Part shown: positions 57,868-64,000 of the stretch, piece after piece
How the letters are laid out: every line of letters starts with the position of its first letter
Position numbering within the stretch: position 1 is the first letter of the stretch
Assembly: GCF_902500215.1 (NCBI RefSeq)
Contig: NZ_CABVOU010000015.1
Coordinates: forward strand, 124,001 to 188,000
DNA: 64,000 nucleotides
Origin: Halomonas lysinitropha
Lineage (GTDB): Bacteria > Pseudomonadota > Gammaproteobacteria > Pseudomonadales > Halomonadaceae
Direction of reading: 5' to 3'
The notes under the pieces: model-generated
The model's database searches: none
What the model was told of the DNA's origin: nothing
The model's input: the letters and a program-made list of their open reading frames with translations, nothing else
Position numbers and translations under genes: made by a program

Positions 57868-58800
57868 ATGAGTGTGATTCTGCGTAACGCCGCGTTGCGC
57901 CTGGAGGTGTTGCCCGAACTGGGCGGTTGCGTGGTGCGCTTCGACGCCCTGACGCCCCACGGTGCCGAGCCGCTGTTTCGCCCGGGGCACGCCTCGGGCC
58001 AGGATCCGAACGGCATGGGGCTCTACCCGCTGGTGCCCTGGTCGAACCGCATTTCCGCGGGAGGGTTTACCTGGCGCGGGCGGCACTATCCCCTGCCTGC
58101 CAACCTGGCCGGCGAGCCGCTGCCGATCCACGGCGACGGCTGGCAGACACCCTGGCAGGTCGAGTCCCGGGGCGAAGACGTCCTTCACCTGTGTCTGCGC
58201 TCATCGACACAGGCGCCGTTCGACTACCGGGCAGAACTGATTTACCGCCTGGAAAGGGAGTGGCTGGACGTCTCGCTGGCGGTGACTCACCTCGGCGAGC
58301 AGCCCGCTCCCTATGGCCTGGGGCTGCACCCCTGGTTTCCAAGAACGGCCGACGTGCGTCTCGAGGCCCCTGCCGAGGGGGTATGGGACGTGAATGACCG
58401 CCAGTTGCCCACCGAGTGGCAGCGTCTCGATTCGGGGGATCCCTGGAATTTTTCCCGCTCCTGCGCATTGCCCAGCGGTCTCATCGACAACCTGTTCACC
58501 GGCTGGAACGGCCGGGCGCGGCTGCACTGGCCCGGTCGTGGTGTGACGTTGGAGGTCACTGCCACCCCCGGAGCGTCGCGTTTCCTGGTCTTCTCGCCCG
58601 GCGAACACGCCGACTTCTTCTGCTTCGAGCCGATAAGTCACGACGTCGATGCGCATCACTTCGATGACCCCCTGGCCCATGGCCTAGTGGAGCTTCGGCA
58701 GGGGGAATCCCTGGAATTTTCCAGCCGTTTTCGGCTCCTGCCGCCGGATTGGCCAGTCAGTCATGAAATCTCCTCGACGGGGAATGTCGACAGGTCCTGA
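57868..58800 (+). CDS. Aldose 1-epimerase family protein
   Basis: A 310-residue galactose-mutarotase-like beta-sandwich protein. Expected catalytic residues are His in LPIHGDGWQTPW, His in YGLGLHPWF and Glu near FCFEPISH. It would interconvert alpha and beta anomers of an aldose, supplying the form that XylB oxidises. It is slightly shorter than GalM (about 346 residues in E. coli). It follows the Gfo/Idh gene closely in the xylose operon. Confidence 0.88.
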   Translation: MSVILRNAALRLEVLPELGGCVVRFDALTPHGAEPLFRPGHASGQDPNGMGLYPLVPWSNRISAGGFTWRGRHYPLPANLAGEPLPIHGDGWQTPWQVESRGEDVLHLCLRSSTQAPFDYRAELIYRLEREWLDVSLAVTHLGEQPAPYGLGLHPWFPRTADVRLEAPAEGVWDVNDRQLPTEWQRLDSGDPWNFSRSCALPSGLIDNLFTGWNGRARLHWPGRGVTLEVTATPGASRFLVFSPGEHADFFCFEPISHDVDAHHFDDPLAHGLVELRQGESLEFSSRFRLLPPDWPVSHEISSTGNVDRS

Positions 58801-58967
58801 TCCTGGTTCGCATGGAATGAGCCATGGGTAGGTGCGGAATTTCCCGTTCATTCAGAGACATTGCCAACAGTCAGGCCGCGTCCTTGCCCCGAATGGCGCT
58901 GAATAACCCCTTTTTTCAAGATAAAGACAAGAGACGAAAGCCTTCGTCAACACAAGGAGTGATGGGT

Positions 58968-60374
58968 ATGCCATTGCAAGACAAGCTCAACAGACCGATG
59001 TATATCTTCGTTATATGCTGCATTGCCGCTATCGGAGGGTTCCTCTTCGGCTTCGATAGCGGTGTCATCAACGGCACGGTCGAAGGGCTGCAGACGGCCT
59101 TCGGTTCCGACAGTGTCGGCACGGGGTTCAATGTGGCCTCCATGCTGCTGGGTTGTGCCATCGGTGCCTTCTTTGCCGGCCGGCTGGCCGACCGCTTCGG
59201 GCGTCGCACCATGTTGATCGTGGCGGCGGTCTTCTTTCTGGTGAGTGCCTGGGGCTCGGGCATCGCCGGCGGCTCCATGGAGTTCGTCTTCTATCGTATC
59301 CTGGGAGGCATGGCCGTAGGCGGTGCCAGCGTCATGGCCCCGGCCTACATCAGCGAGGTGGCGCCTGCTGCCTATCGGGGACGCCTGGCGACCATCCAGC
59401 AGATCGCTATCATTTCCGGTCTCTTTGTCGCCTTCCTCAGCAACTATTTCCTGGCTGATATCGCCGAATCCTCCACGGCGATTCTGTGGCTCGATCATGC
59501 CGCCTGGCGCTGGATGTTCTGGGTCGAACTGCTGCCGGCCTCCATCTTCCTGCTCGCCCTGCTGTTCATCCCCGAAAGCCCGCGTTTCCTCATCAGCACT
59601 CATAAGGACGAGAAGGCGCGCGATGTCCTGCGCCTGGTGATGCCCGAGGACGAGGTGGAAGGCAAGCTGAAGGAGATCAACGCGACCCTGGACAGGGAGC
59701 ACAGACCGCGGCTGCGCGACGTGATCAATCACGCCACCGGCAAGGTGCACGGTATCGTCTGGGTGGGGATCGGCCTGGCCGTCTTCCAGCAGCTGGTGGG
59801 CATCAACGTCGTTTTCTACTACGGCGCTGTGCTGTGGCAATCAGTGGGGTTCTCCGAAGGCGATGCCCTGCTGATCAACGTCATCAGCGGTGCCGTGAGT
59901 ATCGGCGCCTGCTTGATCGCCATCGCGCTGATCGACAGGATCGGTCGCAAGCCGCTGCTCTGGACTGGCTCAGTGGGGATGGCCGTCACCCTGGTCTGCA
60001 TGGCGTATGCCTTCTCGACGGCCAGCATGGTCGACGGCAGCCTGCAACTCGATGACGAGATGGGGACCCTGGCCCTGATCGCGGCCAATGCCTATGTGTT
60101 CTTCTTCAATGTCTCCTGGGGACCGGTGATGTGGGTCATGCTCGGCGAGATGTTCCCCAACCAGATGCGTGGCTCCGGCCTGGCTATCGCCGGCCTCTTC
60201 CAGTGGTTGGCCAACTTCGGCATCACCATGACCTTCCCGGTCATGCTGGCCTCGATCGGCCTGGCGGGTGCCTATGGCTTCTACGCCTTCTGTGCCGTCG
60301 TATCGGTATTTTTCGTGATGCGCTTCATCAAGGAGACAAAGTGCAAGGAACTCGAGGAGATGGCCTACGAGTAA
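58968..60374 (+). CDS. Sugar:proton symporter (MFS sugar porter family)
   Basis: A 468-residue, 12-helix transporter of the XylE/AraE/GalP type. Family motifs are GFLFGFDSGVINGT, GRLADRFGRRTM, RILGGMAVGGASVMAPAYISEVAP, PESPRFLI, QQLVGINVVFYYG and DRIGRKPLL. AAGGAG lies 8 bases before ATG 58968, preferred over ATG 58962, which would be too close to it. It gives the operon a second uptake system besides the ABC transporter. D-xylose is likely by context; arabinose or glucose are possible. Confidence 0.93.
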   Translation: MPLQDKLNRPMYIFVICCIAAIGGFLFGFDSGVINGTVEGLQTAFGSDSVGTGFNVASMLLGCAIGAFFAGRLADRFGRRTMLIVAAVFFLVSAWGSGIAGGSMEFVFYRILGGMAVGGASVMAPAYISEVAPAAYRGRLATIQQIAIISGLFVAFLSNYFLADIAESSTAILWLDHAAWRWMFWVELLPASIFLLALLFIPESPRFLISTHKDEKARDVLRLVMPEDEVEGKLKEINATLDREHRPRLRDVINHATGKVHGIVWVGIGLAVFQQLVGINVVFYYGAVLWQSVGFSEGDALLINVISGAVSIGACLIAIALIDRIGRKPLLWTGSVGMAVTLVCMAYAFSTASMVDGSLQLDDEMGTLALIAANAYVFFFNVSWGPVMWVMLGEMFPNQMRGSGLAIAGLFQWLANFGITMTFPVMLASIGLAGAYGFYAFCAVVSVFFVMRFIKETKCKELEEMAYE

Positions 60375-60391
60375 GGTCTCCACGGCTTGCG

Positions 60392-60413
60392 GTGCCCGGC
60401 GCTTGCCGGGCAC
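60392..60413 (+). terminator. Terminator-like hairpin after the sugar symporter
   Basis: GTGCCCGGC (60392-60400) and GCCGGGCAC (60405-60413) make a perfect 9-bp GC-rich stem with a 4-base loop, followed by TTTGCTCT, 17 bases after the stop codon. This is a fair Rho-independent terminator or attenuator; if it terminates, xylD needs its own promoter in the 143 bases that follow. Confidence 0.65.
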
Positions 60414-60556
60414 TTTGCTCTATGCTGAACGCATGAAATTCCGCCCCGCATCGCGGAATTGACAGCTATCCACGAGCGGCACCACGCTACGAGGCTCTGC
60501 GACATGCCGGATCGGCCTCGATGGCGAGGTCGCCATGAACAGGAAAAGGTCACCTC

Positions 60557-62362
60557 ATGAGCGAAAGCAAACCACGGATCACTCCCGACCAGCTGCGTTC
60601 ACGCTGGTGGTTCGACAACCCGGAGCACCCGGGTACCACGGCGCTGTGTATCGAGCGCTACATGAACTACGGGATCACCCTCGACGAGCTGACCAGCGGC
60701 AAGCCGATCATCGGCGTCTGCCAGTCCGGCTCCGACCTGACCCCTTGTAACCGCCACCACATCGAGCTGGTCAAGCGGGTCAAGGACGGCATCCGTGCCG
60801 CGGGGGGCGTGCCCTTCGAGTTCCCTATGCACCCCATCCACGAGAACGCCCGCCGACCCACGGCCGCGCTGGATCGCAACCTGGCCTACCTGGGTCTGGT
60901 TGAGGTGCTGCACGGCTATCCGCTGGACGGCGTGGTCTTCACCACCGGCTGCGACAAGACCACGCCGGCGGCCCTGATGGCCGGGGCCACGGTGAACATC
61001 CCTGCCATCGTGCTCTCCGGCGGGCCGATGCTCAACGGCTGGCGCGGCAGCGAAAGGGTCGGCTCCGGCACCATCATCTGGGAGCTGCGCAAGCGCCTGG
61101 CCGCCGGCGATATCGATTATGACGAGTTCCTGGCCCGGGGTGCCGACTCGGCGCCTTCCGTTGGCCACTGCAACACCATGGGCACCGCCTCGACCATGAA
61201 CTCCATGGCCGAGGCCCTGGGCATGAGCCTGCCGGGCTCGGCGATGATTCCCGCCCCCTACAAGGAGCGTTCCATCGTCGCCTACCAGACCGGCGAGCGC
61301 ATCGTCGACATGGTCTGGGAGGACCTGCGGCCACTGGACATCCTGACCCGGGAGGCGTTCGAGAACGCCATCGTGGTCTGCTCGGCACTGGGGGGCTCCA
61401 CCAACGCCCCCATCCACATCAATGCCATCGCCCGGCACAGCGGCATCGAGCTCAGCAACGACGACTGGCAGGCGCTGGGCCACGAGATCCCGCTGCTGGC
61501 CAATGTCATGCCGGCGGGGGCCTATCTCTCCGAGGAGTTCCACCGCGCCGGCGGCGTACCCGCGGTGATCCATGAACTGCTCGGGGCCGGGCGGCTCAAC
61601 GGCGATGCTATGACCGTCAACGGCCAGGCACTCGCCGCCAACGTCCAGGGGTGCGAGACCCGCGATGCCGAGGTGATCCGGCGCTACGACAATCCGCTGG
61701 TTGAGCATGCCGGCTTCCTGAACCTCAAGGGCAACCTCTTCGACTCGGCGCTGATGAAGACCAGCGTGATCTCCCGGGAGTTCCGCCGGCGCTTCCTCGA
61801 GGACAGCGACGACCCCAATGCCTTCGAGAGCAAGGTGGTGGTCTTCGACGGCTCCGAGGACTACCACGCCCGCATCGACGACCCCGAGCTCGGCATCGAC
61901 GAGCGCACCCTGCTGGTGATGCGTGGCGCGGGGCCGGTCGGCCATCCGGGCGGTGCCGAGGTGGTCAACATGCAGCCACCGGAAGCCTTGCTCCGGCGCG
62001 GCATCGAATCGCTGCCCTGCCTGGGCGACGGCCGCCAGTCGGGCACCTCCGGCTCACCCTCGATCCTGAACGCTTCACCCGAGGCGGCCACCGGCGGCGG
62101 CCTGGCCCTGCTGGAGGACGGCGACCGGTTGCGCATCGACCTGGCCCACGGCGAGGTCCGTCTGCTGGTCGAGGACAGCGAGATCGCGACGCGTCGCGAG
62201 CGTCTCGAGAAGGCGGGCGGCTACCGCTACCCGGATCACCAGACACCCTGGCAGGAGATCCAGCGCGGCCTGGTCGAACCCCTCGACCGCGGCATGATCC
62301 TGACCACGGCGACACAGTATCGCGACGTGGCGCGCCAGAGCCCGCCCCGGGACAACCACTGA
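60557..62362 (+). CDS. xylD: D-xylonate dehydratase
   Basis: A 601-residue IlvD/Edd-family [2Fe-2S] dehydratase closely resembling Caulobacter XylD (595). The N-terminus [26 protein letters not shown], the segment [17 protein letters not shown] and the end [26 protein letters not shown] are shared with that enzyme. Cluster cysteines are Cys64 (DLTPCNR), Cys132 ([10 protein letters not shown]) and Cys205 (GHCNTMGT), with the same 68- and 73-residue spacings as the araC product. It makes 2-keto-3-deoxy-D-xylonate, which needs XylX (19971-21134) next. The start is ATG 60557 after AAAAGGTCACCTC. Confidence 0.94.
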   Translation: MSESKPRITPDQLRSRWWFDNPEHPGTTALCIERYMNYGITLDELTSGKPIIGVCQSGSDLTPCNRHHIELVKRVKDGIRAAGGVPFEFPMHPIHENARRPTAALDRNLAYLGLVEVLHGYPLDGVVFTTGCDKTTPAALMAGATVNIPAIVLSGGPMLNGWRGSERVGSGTIIWELRKRLAAGDIDYDEFLARGADSAPSVGHCNTMGTASTMNSMAEALGMSLPGSAMIPAPYKERSIVAYQTGERIVDMVWEDLRPLDILTREAFENAIVVCSALGGSTNAPIHINAIARHSGIELSNDDWQALGHEIPLLANVMPAGAYLSEEFHRAGGVPAVIHELLGAGRLNGDAMTVNGQALAANVQGCETRDAEVIRRYDNPLVEHAGFLNLKGNLFDSALMKTSVISREFRRRFLEDSDDPNAFESKVVVFDGSEDYHARIDDPELGIDERTLLVMRGAGPVGHPGGAEVVNMQPPEALLRRGIESLPCLGDGRQSGTSGSPSILNASPEAATGGGLALLEDGDRLRIDLAHGEVRLLVEDSEIATRRERLEKAGGYRYPDHQTPWQEIQRGLVEPLDRGMILTTATQYRDVARQSPPRDNH

Positions 62363-62399
62363 GGTCGGCATCGGCCCGAACCAGCAAGGGAGAGAGAGC

Positions 62400-63287
62400 A
62401 TGACAGGCGGGGATATCGCGGTGGCGGTCGAGCTCGAGATGAGCCTTGGCGAGTGCCCTTTGTGGTCGGTGTTGCATCAGACTCTCTACTGGGTGGACAT
62501 CAATCATGGCCACCTCTACGCCTGGCGACCCGATAGTGGTAGAGCGCCGCAGCGTGTCGAACTCGGCGACAAGGTCGGCTGCCTCGCCCTGGGTGAGGAT
62601 GGCCTGCTGGCGGCCACGGCTCCCGGCATCGACCGGCTCGAATTCCCCCTGGGGAGCAAGCGCGAGCGCCTGGTCGACAACCCCGAATGGCGCCAGGGAG
62701 ACGGTAATCGCTTCAACGATGGCCGCTGCGATGCGGCCGGGCGTTTCTGGCTGGGTACCCTGGCCGCCGACGAGGCGAGCCCCAGTGCCGCCCTCTACTG
62801 CTTCGCCGAAGGGAAGCTGGAGCGGCGCCGGTCGGGTATCGCCATCTCCAACGGCCTGGCCTTCAGTCCCGATGGGCGCTGGCTCTACCACACCGATTCC
62901 CCGACGCGACGCATCCTACGCCACTCCTTCGAGGTGGGGAGCGGTGTCATCGGGGAGGGCGAGACCTGGGTGGATCTGGAGAGAGAGGGCCTGCCGGGAG
63001 TGCCCGACGGGGCCGCCGTCGACAGCGATGGCAACTACTGGAGCGCCCTCTACGGCGGAGGCCGCGTCGTCTGCTTCTCACCCGAGGGCCGCCTGCTGGC
63101 CAGCCACGAGGTGCCCTGCCCGCACCCGACCATGGTCGCCTTCGGCGGGCCTGAACTGAGTACTCTCTACATCACCACCGCGACGCAGCACCTCGACAAG
63201 GGGGGCTGGTCGCGCTGGCCGCTGGCGGGCAGCCTGCTGTCGATGCCGGCCCCGATAGCAGGGCTGGCGGAGCCTCAATTCATCTGA
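62400..63287 (+). CDS. xylC: Sugar lactonase, SMP-30/gluconolaconase family (XylC-like)
   Basis: A 295-residue six-bladed propeller lactonase. Metal ligands are Glu18 in LGECPLW, Asn near 153 in IAISNGLAF and Asp in LPGVPDGAAVD; the NRFNDGRCD segment at about 103-111 is the family substrate loop. It should open D-xylonolactone to D-xylonate, between XylB and XylD. It follows xylD by 37 bases, with GGGAGAGAG before the ATG, and is the last intact gene of the block. Confidence 0.92.
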   Translation: MTGGDIAVAVELEMSLGECPLWSVLHQTLYWVDINHGHLYAWRPDSGRAPQRVELGDKVGCLALGEDGLLAATAPGIDRLEFPLGSKRERLVDNPEWRQGDGNRFNDGRCDAAGRFWLGTLAADEASPSAALYCFAEGKLERRRSGIAISNGLAFSPDGRWLYHTDSPTRRILRHSFEVGSGVIGEGETWVDLEREGLPGVPDGAAVDSDGNYWSALYGGGRVVCFSPEGRLLASHEVPCPHPTMVAFGGPELSTLYITTATQHLDKGGWSRWPLAGSLLSMPAPIAGLAEPQFI

Positions 63288-63378
63288 GGCTGCCCTTCAT
63301 CAAAGGTAACTGTTCAGATGATCTTGCCCAGCAGCAGTGGACACCTCGTTGAGACAGTACACTGAGACGAGGCGACCC

Positions 63379-63531
63379 ATGGCGAGGCAAGCAGCTTCGA
63401 TGAAGAAGATCCGTACCCGTTTCTCCCAAGACTACAAGGACGAGGCGCTGGCCTTAGCCGACCGGGTCCCAGTCACGAAGTCATCGGCCATCCGCGAACC
63501 GTCCGAAGTGGGCTGGTCCAGGTGGCAGTGA
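63379..63531 (+). pseudogene. IS3-family transposase orfA remnant
   Basis: A 50-residue open frame from ATG 63379 (MARQAASMKKIRTRFSQDYKDE...) whose MKKIRTRFSQDYKDEALALADRV part matches the usual start of IS3-family OrfA; the helix-turn-helix that should follow is lost after about residue 30 and the frame ends at 63531. The gene was cut where sequence belonging to a hydantoinase, on the other strand, begins. GTGGACACC at 63337-63345, with CCTCGT/ACGAGG arms around it, resembles the outer end of such an element. Confidence 0.65.
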
Positions 63532-63707
63532 CCATCAATCCCCCCACGTAGCACCCAGCGGCCAGCGGCATCTATCTCTTCATGGCCGGTCGGTAAGGAG
63601 CTGCCTAAGGCTACGATGACGCCACCTCTGATGCCAATATCAGCCTCGAACTCATCTGCGGCGGTGGCGCAGCGGGCGCGACGTATCACGAGATCGAAAT
63701 CAGCCAT
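63465..63707 (-). pseudogene. Truncated hydantoinase/dihydropyrimidinase, N-terminal part only
   Basis: About 80 residues of a cyclic amidohydrolase of the D-hydantoinase/dihydropyrimidinase family, which normally has about 480. The start MADFDLVIRRARCATA, the metal-binding GGIDGHCHLDQP (H-x-H) and DDFVTGTRSA are in order, then the frame runs into transposase sequence and ends. GGAAAGA lies upstream of ATG 63707, so a once real gene start is preserved. The junction with the IS3 remnant is near 63465-63480. Confidence 0.75.
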
Positions 63708-64000
63708 TATGCATCTTTCCCTATAAATTTAATCCAAACGACCGCCCTCCTGGCGTCATCGCCGGACATGCGCGGCCTCTTTCATGCCAGGGGATGGTGG
63801 TGGTCGCCTTGACGCTGTTTGCCGGCATTCGGTAGTGCCAAAAGGTGTTCGGCACGAGGCGCTCCTGCGGGTATCACGTTCTGCAGCCCTTCTTTCAGAG
63901 TGATACGGCTACATACGGTCTGGCCAAACAGTGAGTCGGAGATGCTGTGGCGGTTGTCGCAATCAGCGAATGGGGTTGACCCGGATCAGTGGAGACCTTG
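63708..64000. other. Gene-poor right end with possible IS end
   Basis: 293 bases in which I see no gene. The first 25 bases are AT-rich and were probably the promoter region of the broken hydantoinase. At the very end, CAGTGGAGACCTTG (63987-64000) resembles CAGTGGACACCTCG at 63335-63348 in the same orientation, so a second copy or fragment of a similar insertion sequence may begin at the window edge. Confidence 0.4.

Noticed and set aside
60599..61945. 448-codon open frame antisense to xylD
   Set aside because: xylD is a clear full-length dehydratase; the antisense translation has no recognisable motif.
63379..63531. Functional transposase
   Set aside because: Only about 30 residues resemble OrfA; the helix-turn-helix and the catalytic OrfB are missing.

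Overview
The window looks like chromosomal DNA of a GC-rich gammaproteobacterium of the Halomonas / Chromohalobacter kind. I base this on the gmk-rpoZ-spoT-ridA and oxyR-recG gene groups, an OxyR whose two redox cysteines fall at the E. coli positions 199 and 208, and a dense set of TRAP transporters and non-phosphorylative sugar-acid enzymes. Species assignment is an inference from sequence style, not a search. I see no tRNA, rRNA, CRISPR array or prophage.

Region 1 (1-9.1 kb) is housekeeping: HU, a small conserved protein, RecG, OxyR, an SDR-fold epimerase, the RNA 2',3'-cyclic phosphodiesterase ThpR, RidA, SpoT, the RNA polymerase omega subunit and guanylate kinase. An 8-bp unit repeated almost nine times sits just past the recG stop codon.

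Region 2 (9.4-63.3 kb) is one long block of sugar and sugar-acid catabolism in which several routes can be followed gene by gene. (a) D-galactonate: dgoD-dgoA-dgoK. (b) A TRAP transporter diverging from a GarL/HpcH-type aldolase, next to a FAD-linked oxidase, an L-fuconate-dehydratase-type enzyme and a XylX-type 2-keto-3-deoxypentonate dehydratase. (c) An SDR, PdxA2 and a four-carbon-acid-sugar kinase followed by a second TRAP transporter and an Ldh2-family dehydrogenase. (d) L-galactonate: lgoD, a tagaturonate-reductase-like gene and uxaA, in one run with the two last enzymes of L-fuconate breakdown (keto-deoxy-fuconate dehydrogenase and diketo-acid hydrolase). (e) GarR-like, iron-alcohol-dehydrogenase and GhrB-like reductases, then a frameshifted second GarR-like gene. 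(f) L-arabinonate: araC-type dehydratase, araD1, 2-oxoglutarate semialdehyde dehydrogenase and a third TRAP transporter, with kduD and a sugar-phosphate phosphatase nearby. (g) D-xylose by the Weimberg route: a ROK repressor diverging from xylB, a sugar ABC transporter, an isomerase-like barrel protein, a Gfo/Idh oxidoreductase, an aldose epimerase, a sugar:H+ symporter, xylD and xylC. The dehydratase (XylX-type) and semialdehyde dehydrogenase needed to finish the xylose route are not in the xylose operon but 31 kb and 10 kb away in groups (b) and (f), so the groups appear to share lower-pathway enzymes.

Regulatory sequence is unusually readable. All three TRAP operons, and the ABC operon, carry a strong hairpin immediately after the binding-protein gene. 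Four upstream regions share a GTATGACA(A/G)G-like box of the kind bound by FCD-type GntR regulators, two of which are encoded here. An 8+8-bp palindrome like Bacillus xyl operators precedes xylB beside the ROK gene.

Region 3 (63.3-64 kb) is wreckage: the start of an IS3-type transposase orfA runs into the antisense first ~80 codons of a hydantoinase/dihydropyrimidinase, and the last bases resemble the end of the same kind of element.
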